Positions 49,891 to 58,573 of a stretch of 64,000 nucleotides of DNA are shown here, one piece after another (position 1 is the stretch's first letter; every line of letters begins with the position of its first letter). Both the position numbers and the translations under genes were made by a program. This DNA comes from Snodgrassella communis (GTDB taxonomy: Bacteria > Pseudomonadota > Gammaproteobacteria > Burkholderiales > Neisseriaceae): positions 248,001-312,000 of the forward strand of contig NZ_CAJZCD010000001.1 in NCBI RefSeq assembly GCF_914768045.1, read 5' to 3'. The notes beneath the pieces are model-generated. The model made no database searches, was not told the DNA's origin, and worked only from the letters and a program-made list of their open reading frames with translations.

Positions 49891-50513
49891 TGAGCATCTT
49901 AATGGTTGATACCGCAACAAAATCCAATGGACATGGAGGCACCAGAGCCGGAGCTGGACGTAAAGCCAAAATTGCTGAGCCCAAAATAGTCAAACGCATA
50001 CCTGTAAGCCTGATACCCACAGTAGAACACCTGATAAACCAACTGGCTGATACCCCGCTGCGCCCAGCACAACATCTGCCTGCCAATTGCTGGAAAATAG
50101 CTGACAACCTCAGCCAATTAAACATCCCATTAGCCACAGAAACCATTCCTGCCGGCTTTCCCAGCCCGGCAGAACCTTATATCAGCGATTATCTGGATTT
50201 CAACCAATACCTAATAAAAAACCAGGCTGCCACCATTGCCGTACGCTGTGGCGGAGACTCCATGCACGATGCCGGCATCAGCCGCAACGACCTGCTCATC
50301 ATCGATCGTTCCCTCACCCCCAGACACCGCGACATCGTCATGGCCGACTTGGGTAACGAATTCACCATCAAACGCCTGCACAAACTAAGTAACAACCACA
50401 TCGAACTGCATTCCGAAAACAGCAGCCAGTCCTATCCCAACTTCAGCTTTAGAGAAGGCGATACCCTCACCATCGTCGGCGTAGTCACCTACATTATCAA
50501 ACACACCCGTTAA
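49890..50513 (+). CDS. Long UmuD-like self-cleaving protein (S24 peptidase), possible DNA-damage repressor
   Basis: This 207-residue protein has a UmuD-type C-terminal peptidase: cleavage site IPAGFPSPAEP (Ala88-Gly89), nucleophile Ser124 in GGDSMHDAG and Lys161 in EFTIKRL. The Ser-Lys spacing of 37 equals that of E. coli UmuD, where cleavage is at Cys24-Gly25. An extra 65 residues precede it, with GGTRAGAGRK and KRIPVSLIPTVEHLINQLA, which could be a ribbon-helix-helix DNA-binding element. Acinetobacter UmuDAb is similarly long and acts as a repressor. An ATG at 49902 (203 residues) has the better ribosome site. Confidence 0.88.
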   Translation: MSILMVDTATKSNGHGGTRAGAGRKAKIAEPKIVKRIPVSLIPTVEHLINQLADTPLRPAQHLPANCWKIADNLSQLNIPLATETIPAGFPSPAEPYISDYLDFNQYLIKNQAATIAVRCGGDSMHDAGISRNDLLIIDRSLTPRHRDIVMADLGNEFTIKRLHKLSNNHIELHSENSSQSYPNFSFREGDTLTIVGVVTYIIKHTR

Positions 50514-50523
50514 CCCAGAAATC

Positions 50524-51921
50524 ATGTTATCAGATCAACAACTTGCCTTTGTCGATATCGAAACTACCGGTGGCCGTACTACCAGCGATCGCATTACCGA
50601 AATCGCCGTCGTCTACACTGAAGCTGGTCAGCAACAGCCACAGGTTTTCCACACCCTGCTAAATCCCAACACCAGCATTCCACCTTTCATTCAGGCTCTT
50701 ACCGGCATCAGCAACCAAATGGTAGAACAGGCACCACATTTCAACGACGAAATTGCCGATCAGCTCAGTGCCATTTTCAAAGGGCGTATCTTCGCCGCCC
50801 ACAACGTACGCTTTGATTACGGCTTCATCAAAGCCGCCTTCAAACGTCTGGGCAGAACCTTCAACCCACAACAACTATGTACCGTCAAACTGTCACGTCA
50901 GCTTTACCCTGAACACAAACATCATGGGCTGGACAAAATCATTGCCCGTCACAACATCGACATGCACAACCGCCACCGTGCCTTTGCCGATGCACGCGCC
51001 ATCTACGACTTCTGGCAGCAGCTCAAACACAACTTTCCAGCCGACATACTGCATCAGGCTTGCAAAACCATCATGCAACGCCCCAGCCTGCCCGCCCACC
51101 TTAACAACGATATCCTGAAAAACATCAGTGACGATTACGGCGTGTACCTCATATACGGCGATAACGACCTCCCCTTATATATCGGCAAAAGCAAACAAGT
51201 TAAAACCCGCCTGCTGAGCCATTTCGGTCAGGATGTACACAACAGCAAAGAAATGAGCCTGTCACAGCAGGCCAAAAAAATAGACGTAATCCCTTGCAGT
51301 GGCGAACTGGATGCCCTGCTCACCGAATCTGCACAAATCAAACAGCGCCAGCCTATCCTCAACCGTCGCCTGCGCCGTCAGAAAGACCTGTTCAGCTTCC
51401 AGCTCAGTACCAACACACACGGCTACGACACCTTGAACATCGTGCCCATGCATCACGTCCAGTTCAACCAGCAACAGCGCTACTACGGCCTGTTTCACAG
51501 CAAAAGCGATGCACAGAAAGCCATCAAAAATACCATCAGCAACACCGACCTGTGTCTGCAAACCCTTGGTATCGAAAAAGGCAGCAGCAACCGCCCCTGC
51601 TTCCGCCACCAACTACACCAATGCAGCGGCGCTTGCATCAACAAAATTACTGCCACCACCCACAACCTCAAACTGGCACTGGCCTTACAAAAAATCAAAC
51701 TGGCCGATTGGCCATTTACCAGCTATGCCTACATCAAAGAACAGCAAAAATACCATATCTTCCATCAATGGATTTATCTGGGTAGCGCCAGTAACAACGA
51801 CCAACTGCACACCATCCTCAGCCAGCCACAAGGCCAGCTCGATCGAGACATTTATCAAATCATCCAGCAGCACAAACACCGCCTGCAAGCCCTGAATCCC
51901 ACTCATGTTTGCCCTGATTGA
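50524..51921 (+). CDS. DnaQ-like 3'-5' exonuclease fused to GIY-YIG (Cho/UvrC-type) nuclease
   Basis: This 465-residue fusion has an N-terminal DEDDh exonuclease (FVDIETTGG, AAHNVRFDYGFIKAAF, HRAFADARAIYDFW) and then a GIY-YIG domain (YGVYLIYGDNDLPLYIGKS, with catalytic Glu in LLTESAQIKQRQP). A Cys cluster follows (CFRHQLHQCSGAC), as in UvrC-like proteins. Such DnaQ-Cho fusions are known in bacteria as UvrC-like repair nucleases. It lies between the umuD-like gene (10 bases upstream) and umuC (17-base overlap), so it is made with them. Confidence 0.9.
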   Translation: MLSDQQLAFVDIETTGGRTTSDRITEIAVVYTEAGQQQPQVFHTLLNPNTSIPPFIQALTGISNQMVEQAPHFNDEIADQLSAIFKGRIFAAHNVRFDYGFIKAAFKRLGRTFNPQQLCTVKLSRQLYPEHKHHGLDKIIARHNIDMHNRHRAFADARAIYDFWQQLKHNFPADILHQACKTIMQRPSLPAHLNNDILKNISDDYGVYLIYGDNDLPLYIGKSKQVKTRLLSHFGQDVHNSKEMSLSQQAKKIDVIPCSGELDALLTESAQIKQRQPILNRRLRRQKDLFSFQLSTNTHGYDTLNIVPMHHVQFNQQQRYYGLFHSKSDAQKAIKNTISNTDLCLQTLGIEKGSSNRPCFRHQLHQCSGACINKITATTHNLKLALALQKIKLADWPFTSYAYIKEQQKYHIFHQWIYLGSASNNDQLHTILSQPQGQLDRDIYQIIQQHKHRLQALNPTHVCPD

Positions 51922-53167
51922 CGGCAATAACTTCTATTGCTCCTGCGAAAGAGTTTATCGCCCTGAACTCAAACAACAGCCCATCATCGTCCTGAGTAAC
52001 AATGATGGCTGCGTCATCTCCCGCTCCAGCGAAGCCAAAGACATCGGCATCAAAATGGGCGTCCCCTATTTCCAGATTCAGCACCTCATTCAGCAGAGAA
52101 AACTCACCGTTTTTTCCTCCAATTACGAACTATATGCCGACCTGTCACGGCGCATGATGAACACCATCGCCTCCCTCGTGCCAGCGATTGAAATCTACTC
52201 CATCGACGAATGCTTTGCCGACCTGCACAACCTGAATAACCTGCACCAGCTCGGCCACAACATCCGCAACCGCATCCAGCAATGGGTAGGCATACCCACC
52301 TGCGTCGGCATCGCACCCACCCGCACTCTGGCCAAATTCTGCAACCATCTGGCCAAACGCTACCGCCACCATTTCAACGGCGTCATCGTCTGGACAGACT
52401 GGAATCCCAACATCCAGCAACGCGCCCTTGCCAGCACCCCTGTTAGCGAAATCTGGGGAATCGGCCGCAGAATCGGCCAGAAACTCGCAGCTCAAGGCAT
52501 CCATACCGCCCTCGACTTCATCAACGCCCATACCCCCACCCTTAGAAAACAATTCGGCGTCGTACTCGAGCGTACCCAGCGCGAAATGCAGGGTTTACCC
52601 TGTAGCGAACTCATCATCAACGAAGCCAGTCGCCAGCACATCGTTCGCAGCCGCAGCTTTGGCAACATAATTACCAGCCTCGACGGACTGCAAGCAGCCA
52701 TCAGCCACCACATCAGTGCTGGTGCGGCCAAACTGCGTCAACAAAACAGCTACGCCCACATCATCAGCATTTTTATCTACACCAACCGCTTTCGCCACGA
52801 CCAATCCCAATACAACGGCTACCAGTCTATCAAACTGCCACAGCCCAGTGCTGACACCCTCACCCTAAACCATATCGCCCAGAATCTGCTGCGCAACATC
52901 TACCGCCCCGGCTACAAATATAAAAAATGCGGCATCGAACTAAGTGGCATTGAACCAGCACAGACATTCCAGCAACAGGACTTACTTTATCCCAGCCAAC
53001 ACAACCACAGCACCAAACTCATGAGCGCATGGGATAGCATCACCAGCCGTTACGGCCGCAACAGCATCCAGCTAGGCAGCGAACTGCAATCCAGCCACTG
53101 GCACATGACCCGCGCACAACTCAGCCCGTGCTATACCACCCAGTTTCTGGAAATATTAACTATATAA
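51905..53167 (+). CDS. umuC: Y-family DNA polymerase V catalytic subunit UmuC
   Basis: A 420-residue UmuC: MFALIDGNNFYCSCERVYRP with the metal-binding Asp, VVLSNNDGCVISRSSEAK, YSIDECFAD with catalytic Asp-Glu, HhH segment VSEIWGIGRRIGQKLAAQGI and the little-finger domain. It performs translesion synthesis and normally needs cleaved UmuD. Its start lies inside the exonuclease gene. It is intact at 420 residues. Confidence 0.95.
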   Translation: MFALIDGNNFYCSCERVYRPELKQQPIIVLSNNDGCVISRSSEAKDIGIKMGVPYFQIQHLIQQRKLTVFSSNYELYADLSRRMMNTIASLVPAIEIYSIDECFADLHNLNNLHQLGHNIRNRIQQWVGIPTCVGIAPTRTLAKFCNHLAKRYRHHFNGVIVWTDWNPNIQQRALASTPVSEIWGIGRRIGQKLAAQGIHTALDFINAHTPTLRKQFGVVLERTQREMQGLPCSELIINEASRQHIVRSRSFGNIITSLDGLQAAISHHISAGAAKLRQQNSYAHIISIFIYTNRFRHDQSQYNGYQSIKLPQPSADTLTLNHIAQNLLRNIYRPGYKYKKCGIELSGIEPAQTFQQQDLLYPSQHNHSTKLMSAWDSITSRYGRNSIQLGSELQSSHWHMTRAQLSPCYTTQFLEILTI

Positions 53168-53714
53168 ATACTTTATAGCGTTCCCATAATTAATACAGCA
53201 ATCAGAATGCCTATTTCATATTTTAGATAATCATCATTATAAAAACCAATTGTAACTCCCCCCTACAACTGCCTTGATGCATTCAATGCAATATAGCATC
53301 ATAGCCATATTGAACGCCTGCACCTCCATTTACACACTGGCTGATCTTATTGCCATTACCATCCCATATGAAAGCAAGTTAACCTGCTAGTGTCGTCAGT
53401 TCTCATGTATAACCTAAAATATCTGGTGAATATCTCTAGACGGGCTTCAATGGTATGAGAATTTATAAATAAGCTATAGCCCGAAAGGCTTAGCTCCTAA
53501 ATATGCGCCATAACTGCTCAATAATGATATCTGATCCATCATCTGGAGAGCAGGTACCAGAGTTAAGCAATTTAGATTAAATTCTTTCCAAATTTTCATG
53601 GATATAACCATATAGTAACGCAAATTCGTCTTAGCCATTATATGTGTCTATGCAAAATGCTGATTGATTATCATCATAAAATTAATTGTCGTTAAAACTT
53701 TATCTTTAATCGTA
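53168..53714 (-). pseudogene. Rhs/YD-repeat remnant A and surrounding decayed DNA
   Basis: On the minus strand, 53285-53378 reads LAFIWDGNGNKISQCVNG and GVQYGYDAI, which fit YD-repeat units of Rhs proteins (WDGNGN, YxYDA). The rest of the stretch has scattered stops and no clear gene. It is the leftmost rhs piece of the graveyard that extends to 61 kb. Confidence 0.5.
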
Positions 53715-53949
53715 TTAAAAATTAGAATTTTTTTCTAACTCCTCTTTGATCAAACCGAAAAAAGAATAGGCTGCATCATAAGAATCTATGCATTGATAAT
53801 GTTCATTGATTATATAGTTAACAACCCCATAAACATAATAATAAAATGATACAAGAGGCATCCATCTTAAAGTATCGACATACTCTATAGCAATTACCCC
53901 GCTTTCAAAATTATCATTACAATTAAAGTCGTGATAATTATTTTATTTA
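53715..53949 (-). pseudogene. C-terminal remnant of an unknown (immunity-like) gene
   Basis: An open stretch of about 76 codons without an early start: FESGVIAIEYVDTLRWMPLV, SFYYYVYGVVNYIINEHYQC, IDSYDAAYSFFGLIKEELEK, ending at TAA. A TAA lies just before it in frame. The acidic, aromatic content and position among rhs remnants suggest an immunity gene that lost its N-terminus. An internal Met would give 51 residues. Family not recognised. Confidence 0.45.
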
Positions 53950-54031
53950 TAAAATAAATTCTGTTAGAGAAACTTTGCTAACAATGAATATTTATCGAAT
54001 TAGTTATATAAAAGTATTATTTAATTTTTAT

Positions 54032-54499
54032 TTATGCTTTAAGTGCAAAGGCTTTGATATAATCATCAAGTGTTGAAATGCTTTCCAAATCAATCGGTTT
54101 ATTTAATGATTTTTTTCGTTCTATAGCTATTTCTGTTAAATCTTCTAGTTTTGGGTGATCCACACTAATTTGTAATATTCCCATCTCAGCCAGATGATCT
54201 TCTGGTCTGAGATAGCCAGAGGGGATATCAAAATTGGTTGCAACTTCATTCCATAACTCTAAAATACTTATTTCAGATAGCTTACTATTTGTATAAAAGG
54301 CTAAAATCTCTTGGTCAGATAAATACTTTCTTGTGTCTTTTAATTTATTTAAATATTTATTTTTATGGATTAAGTTTATAGACTCATAAACTATAATATA
54401 TAAAATCAAAGATATAATTAAAAAAGTTATCATAATATGAGCACTATTTTGTATATGAACATTTATCCAAGCTACAGAGATACTACAACCTATTTCCAC
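54032..54499 (-). CDS. Unknown protein with one N-terminal membrane helix (possible immunity protein)
   Basis: The frame has 155 codons; the likely start is the Met at 54433, giving 133 residues that open MITFLIISLILYIIVYESIN. A soluble domain follows: LSDQEILAFYTNSKLSEISI, WNEVATNFDIPSGYLRPEDH, EDLTEIAIERKKSLNKPID. The end is helical. I recognise no family; the ELW...IP...R.EDxL pattern slightly recalls DUF1493. It lies between rhs remnants A and B, so an immunity role is a guess from position. Confidence 0.5.
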   Translation of the reverse strand: MEIGCSISVAWINVHIQNSAHIMITFLIISLILYIIVYESINLIHKNKYLNKLKDTRKYLSDQEILAFYTNSKLSEISILELWNEVATNFDIPSGYLRPEDHLAEMGILQISVDHPKLEDLTEIAIERKKSLNKPIDLESISTLDDYIKAFALKA

Positions 54500-54892
54500 A
54501 CCAAATAAATATCAACCATATCCTATCTAATAAGGTGAAAAGGGTCTACCAGTGTGCCTAATTTGTCTCCAATCCATGTTTTATGTCCACCTATTTAGCC
54601 ACTACGCATGGCCATTATGCGGATTGATACGGATAGGACGTAATCAATCTTGATAACGCCGCCATCGTGATCGGTTTTGCTATTGAACTGGCCATTTTTA
54701 TCGTAACCATACTTTCAAACATTACACATAACATCGGTAACTTTAGTTAGCTGTTTACCTGAACAGCTATAACTAAATCGGTACCTGCTGCGGTTGTAGA
54801 CTTTAATCATATATTACTGTTTATCATAATCAAAACTATATACCGGCTCGTAAATTTTAATCCTATATAATTAATTTGTATTAAATAAAATA
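54500..54892 (-). pseudogene. Rhs/YD-repeat remnant B
   Basis: On the minus strand from about 54860 to 54600, one frame with two stops reads MIKVYNRSRYRFSYSCSGKQ, LTKVTDVM, then KYGYDKNGQFNSKTDHDGGV and IKIDYV. KYGYDxNGQ and TDHDGG are classic YD-repeat units. The original rhs gene has been cut short at both ends here. Confidence 0.7.
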
Positions 54893-55417
54893 TTAATTAT
54901 CCTTATTTAATTTAATATACCTTCTAATATCATTTAATCCATAGGTTGTCAGAAAAGCCAGCACCATCGCCAGCAGTATATAATCAAAAGCATATAGTCT
55001 GGATTTTATAGGTATTATATTATTATCCACAACTTGATAAGTAGACCAGACAGTTCTCTCTGGATCTTTAAATTCAGTTTCAATTTGATGACCATTTTCA
55101 ATTTTCTTTATACTATATGAAAAGCTTGACGGCGTATCATCACCAGCATCCCATTCCTTACGATCAACTTTCTTTGCAGAAATAAAAGAAAAATCTTCCT
55201 TTTGAAAATCCTTAAGTTTACTTAAGTTTAATGGATAAAAAGTCTCATCATCAAATACAACTATAGTAAAATCACCATGTAGAGTTTCTTTATCCGCATA
55301 TCTCATATCGTAATATGAAATTAAATATAAAAAAATCTCTACCAGTAAAAAAAATATTACAAAATTTATTGTATAAATTTTTAGTTTCTCAAAAAAAATA
55401 TACATTATCTTCTTCAT
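54893..55417 (-). CDS. Two-TM 'DFTI' family membrane protein (copy 2)
   Basis: A 174-residue protein with an N-terminal helix (INFVIFFLLVEIFLYLISYY), then HGDFTIVVFDDETFYPLNLS, SSFSYSIKKIENGHQIETEF, STYQVVDNNIIPIKSRLYA and a second helix (YILLAMVLAFLTTYGL). It is homologous to the protein at 10751-11296 (DFTI, FSY, TYQ, PIKS in the same order) and nearly identical to that at 57992-58408 for most of its length. An A8 run lies in the coding sequence of the first helix. It lies between rhs remnant B and an IS element. Function unknown; immunity is possible. Confidence 0.7.
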   Translation of the reverse strand: MKKIMYIFFEKLKIYTINFVIFFLLVEIFLYLISYYDMRYADKETLHGDFTIVVFDDETFYPLNLSKLKDFQKEDFSFISAKKVDRKEWDAGDDTPSSFSYSIKKIENGHQIETEFKDPERTVWSTYQVVDNNIIPIKSRLYAFDYILLAMVLAFLTTYGLNDIRRYIKLNKDN

Positions 55418-55601
55418 ATTTCATCTCCATTAGAAACTTGGATTGCAAAAACAATCCAAGTTTAAAGGTTAATTATATCTTTATATTATACTTGCACTGA
55501 CAAGTTTCTATTGCTGGTTCAAATATTTCACGTGGATAGGCCACACTAATTCATACAACTTTTTTAGGGGGTAAGATAAACTTAACTCTAAAAAGGAAAA
55601 A

Positions 55602-55904
55602 ATGATGAATCAACAAAAACGTGTACAACACTCTTTCAGTGCTGATTTCAAAGCACAAATGGTTAAACTTTATCAGCAAGGAAAATCGCGCAGTGAATTG
55701 GTCAAGCAATACGATTTGACACCTTCCGCTTTAGACCGCTGGATAAGCCAATCTAGTAAAAGCGGTTCTTTTAAGACCAAAGATAATCGCACTCCAGAAG
55801 AAAATGAACTGATTGCTTTACGAAAAGAGCTTAAGCAACTGCGGATGGAAAACGATATCCTAAAGCAGGCTGCACTGATAATGGCACGAAAATCAAAATC
55901 CTGA
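55602..55904 (+). CDS. IS3-family transposase OrfA
   Basis: A 100-residue HTH protein: RVQHSFSADFKAQMVKLYQQ, SRSELVKQYDLTPSALDRWI, and a leucine-zipper-like end (ENELIALRKELKQLRMENDI). It binds the IS ends. The frame ends inside the 5' part of orfB, which is in the -1 frame; an A-rich stretch (ACGAAAATCAAAAT) near 55886-55899 is the likely slippage region. Confidence 0.9.
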   Translation: MMNQQKRVQHSFSADFKAQMVKLYQQGKSRSELVKQYDLTPSALDRWISQSSKSGSFKTKDNRTPEENELIALRKELKQLRMENDILKQAALIMARKSKS

Positions 55905-56002
55905 AAGCAAACCAGCATCGTTATGCTGTAACGGCATTACGTCGCTGCTTAGGGATATCCAGACATTATGCCTATTATCAGTGCAAAACCACTAAACGGA
56001 AA

Positions 56003-56740
56003 TTGGTTGCCCATTACGCCGATAAAATATTGACTATTTTTAAACGCAGCTATCAATCCTATGGAACCAGACGCATTCGTTTTGCTTTACAACAAGCAGG
56101 TATCAGTGTTTCTCGTCGTTACATTGCCCGAGTAATGAAGTCGCTATCATTGGTATCAAAGTATACGATTAAACGTTATCGAGGGTATCAGATAGCAAGC
56201 AATAGTGCAGTCACAGCTAATCATTTACAGCGTCAATTTGATGTAGGTACCAAACAGCAGATTATAGTGGCAGACTTAACCTATATTCGTGTTAACCATT
56301 GCTGGAATTATTTGTGTGTACTACTTAATTTATCGAACCGACAGATTGCCGGTTATAGTGTAGGACAACATAAAACAGCAGATTTAGTGATGTCTGCACT
56401 AAGTCAAATTAAGCAACCGCTGTCATCATTACATCTGTTTCATTCAGATAGAGGAAAGGAATTTGATAATCAATTGCTAGATAAGTGTTTTAATACATTT
56501 AATATACAGCGTTCACTAAGTAAAAAGGGATGTCCGTATGACAATGCAGTGGCAGAAGCAACATTTAAAAGCATTAAAACTGAATTTGTTAAAGGGGAAA
56601 AATTCATGACGACTGAAGAATTAGAACAAGCCTTTGCGGCTTATGCTTATTGGTACAATCATAAACGGTTACATTCGTCATTGGGCTATTTGCCTCCGGT
56701 AGAATTTAACAAACGGCTACCCCTTAATTTTGTTGTTTGA
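56003..56740 (+). CDS. IS3-family transposase OrfB (DDE integrase core)
   Basis: From the first near-start codon the product is 245 residues. The open frame continues upstream to overlap orfA (ILKANQHRYAVTALRRCLGI), so the real product is probably an OrfAB fusion made by -1 frameshifting. DDE residues are in IVADLTYIRV, HSDRGKEFDN and YDNAVAEATFKSIKTE. The end YNHKRLHSSLGYLPPVEFN is typical. The coding region has no stops, so this copy may be active. Confidence 0.9.
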   Translation: MVAHYADKILTIFKRSYQSYGTRRIRFALQQAGISVSRRYIARVMKSLSLVSKYTIKRYRGYQIASNSAVTANHLQRQFDVGTKQQIIVADLTYIRVNHCWNYLCVLLNLSNRQIAGYSVGQHKTADLVMSALSQIKQPLSSLHLFHSDRGKEFDNQLLDKCFNTFNIQRSLSKKGCPYDNAVAEATFKSIKTEFVKGEKFMTTEELEQAFAAYAYWYNHKRLHSSLGYLPPVEFNKRLPLNFVV

Positions 56741-56758
56741 ATAGGTGTTGCCATTCCA

Positions 56759-57113
56759 TCTGGCTTTTGCCCAGATTAGCTTGCCACAAGAGGCTGGAGA
56801 CTCAGCCACTGTCTGGCCTCCTATCAAACATTCCCCACATTTTGCCATACTGATCCAGCTCAGCTATTAGGTCATCGCTGCCATAGATATAGTAGATGGT
56901 CTCCCCGTTTACAGTTATACTGATTTTCCGGCCATACGAGTCGTACTGGTAGCTGGCTATTTCTCCGCTGGTGTTGCTGACTTTACTTAGCCGCTCTGTG
57001 GCGTCATAGTTACGGTTTCAACTTTAAATTAAACATTTAAAAATTATTCCACAATATAGTAAATTACAAGATAATTATACTTAATTTTCAACTAAAATAT
57101 ACATCTCTTTAAT
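56759..57113 (-). pseudogene. Rhs/YD-repeat remnant C
   Basis: On the minus strand, from about 57015 to 56770, the frame reads NYDATERLSKVSNTSGEIAS, YQYDSYGRKISITVNGETIY, YIYGSDDLIAELDQYGKMWG. This is the conserved Rhs core near its C-terminal end (YDSYGR, IAELDQYGK). The sequence stops near the right end of the IS, so the core was cut there. The bases 57016-57113 hold nothing I can identify. Confidence 0.75.
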
Positions 57114-57353
57114 CTAGTAAAAGTTTTTTCTTTTTAATAATTTAAACTCCAGTTTTGGTTCAGAATAATGAATTAAACCGGCAACATCAGTATCTACCAT
57201 TATTCCAGTTTTACATATATCTATCCATGATTCATAATTAAATTCAGGAAGATAATCTTTTGAATCAAAAGAACATAATACTATACCAGTCATCCCTCCT
57301 TCTAAACTAAGTTTATCTCCCGCCCTTATTTCATCACCATTTGGATAATTCAT
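57114..57353 (-). CDS. Small conserved protein, paralogue of the next gene (possible immunity)
   Basis: A 79-residue protein: MNYPNGDEIRAGDKLSLEGG, MTGIVLCSFDSKDYLPEFNY, and GLIHYSEPKLEFKLLKR. It aligns along its whole length with the 80-residue protein at 57463-57705 (NY..G....GD...GG..GI..C.FD.K.Y.P.F.YE). The sequence looks like a small beta-rich domain. I do not know a name for the family. It follows an rhs-linked cluster, where small paralogous genes are often immunity genes. Confidence 0.65.
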   Translation of the reverse strand: MNYPNGDEIRAGDKLSLEGGMTGIVLCSFDSKDYLPEFNYESWIDICKTGIMVDTDVAGLIHYSEPKLEFKLLKRKNFY

Positions 57354-57462
57354 TTTAACTCCATACTTAAATAAATTTCAATTAATATTAATCACCTAGC
57401 ATTCTAATCAAATAATAAAACCTAGCCATATATCACTTCTATTCGATCATTCTTATTCAATC

Positions 57463-57705
57463 CTATGGCTTAGAATCAGCTCTGCTTAATAAAATCAAGT
57501 CGTAATCAGGATATGAATAATGGACTAACCCACCACCATATGTCTTAATCATAACCCCCGATTTACATACATCAGTAAATGTTTCGTACTTAAAATCAGG
57601 AAAATATTCTTTTGTATCAAAACAACATATAATGATTCCTTCAAGTCCTCCACCAAAAGTGACTACATCACCTAATTCAACTTTTCCACCAGCAGCATAA
57701 TTCAT
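57463..57705 (-). CDS. Small conserved protein, paralogue of the preceding gene (possible immunity)
   Basis: An 80-residue protein: MNYAAGGKVELGDVVTFGGG, LEGIIICCFDTKEYFPDFKY, ETFTDVCKSGVMIKTYGGGL, VHYSYPDYDLILLSR. A further decayed copy lies at 59745-59990 with nearly the same end (SYPDCDLILLSRADSES). GGAAAG precedes the ATG. Function unknown. Confidence 0.65.
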   Translation of the reverse strand: MNYAAGGKVELGDVVTFGGGLEGIIICCFDTKEYFPDFKYETFTDVCKSGVMIKTYGGGLVHYSYPDYDLILLSRADSKP

Positions 57706-57991
57706 ATACTTTCCTTAATTAGCTATATCTCCATCAAATATTGACCTAAATGGCAAGAGTATGTAACCACCCTGTCATTCAACCCTATCCAACACCTTGG
57801 AAATATCATCCTTTCTACTCATCATAATCACAAAAGCAGTTGTATAACAGCCCAGTACCAGCATCTTTGAAAAGCACAATCTTCCAAAATAACGACATCG
57901 CCAAGTTCTGCTATTTATAATTAAAAAAGATTAATTAAATCATATTACTAATCAAATAAAGCCCATATAACTAAATTTCATAAATAAAATC
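57706..57991 (-). other. Gap with possible fragment of the same small family
   Basis: On the minus strand near 57925-57840 a frame reads IAELGDVVILEDCAF, recalling the VELGDVV opening of the neighbouring small proteins, then breaks. This could be a further decayed copy. The rest is AT-rich without a signal. Confidence 0.35.
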
Positions 57992-58408
57992 TTAATTAAC
58001 TCTTAATTTAATCCTAAAACACTTCCAAATGTAATTTAATCCATAGATTGTCAGAAGAGCCAGTACCATCGCCAGCAGTATATAATCAAAAGCATATAGT
58101 CTGGATTTTATAGGTATTATATTATTATTCACAACTTGATAAGTAGACCAGACAGTTCTCTCTGGATCTTTAAATTCAGTTTCAATTTGATGACCATTTT
58201 CGATTTTCTTTATACTATATGAAAAGCTTGACGGCGTATCATCACCAGCATCCCATTCCTTACGATCAACTTTCTTTTCAGAAATAAAAGAAAAATCTTC
58301 CTTTTGAAAATCCTTAAGTTTAATTAAGTTTAATGGATAAAAAGTCTCATCATCAAATACAACTATAGTAAAATCACCATGTAGAGTTTCTTTATCCGCA
58401 TATCTCAT
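57992..58408 (-). pseudogene. 'DFTI' family membrane protein (copy 3), N-terminus lost by frameshift
   Basis: The 138-residue open frame, MRYADKETLHGDFTIVVFDD onwards, is nearly identical to copy 2 until the last 20 residues. Upstream, the same N-terminal codons (MKKIMYIFFEKLKIY, INFVIFF) are present on the minus strand up to 58522, but a run of eight A's in copy 2 is seven A's here (near 58448-58455), which shifts the frame. The first membrane helix is thus lost. It may be a dead gene or a reversible slippage (phase) state. The flanking DNA is duplicated too. Confidence 0.7.
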
Positions 58409-58573
58409 ATCGTAATATGAAATTAAATATAAAAAAATCTTTATCAGTAAAAAAATATTACAAAATTTATTGTATAAATTTTTAGTTTCTCAAAAAAAAT
58501 ATACATTATTTTCTTCATATTTCATCTCCATAAAAAACATAGATTGCAAAAACAATCCAAGTTTAAAGGTTAA

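Larger units (their letters stand above)
55533..56758 (+). mobile_element. IS3-family insertion sequence, intact copy
   Basis: The ends are imperfect inverted repeats of over 30 bases: left TGGATAGGCCACACTAATTC, right (reverse complement) TGGAATGGCAACACCTATTC. Both continue with ACAAC and T/A-GGGGTA. Comparison with the second copy (61678-62897) fixes the ends. Two overlapping frames encode the transposase. No target-site duplication is visible (ACG left, TCT right), which suggests rearrangement at one side. It interrupts DNA that in the duplicate at 58570-58640 continues. Confidence 0.85.
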
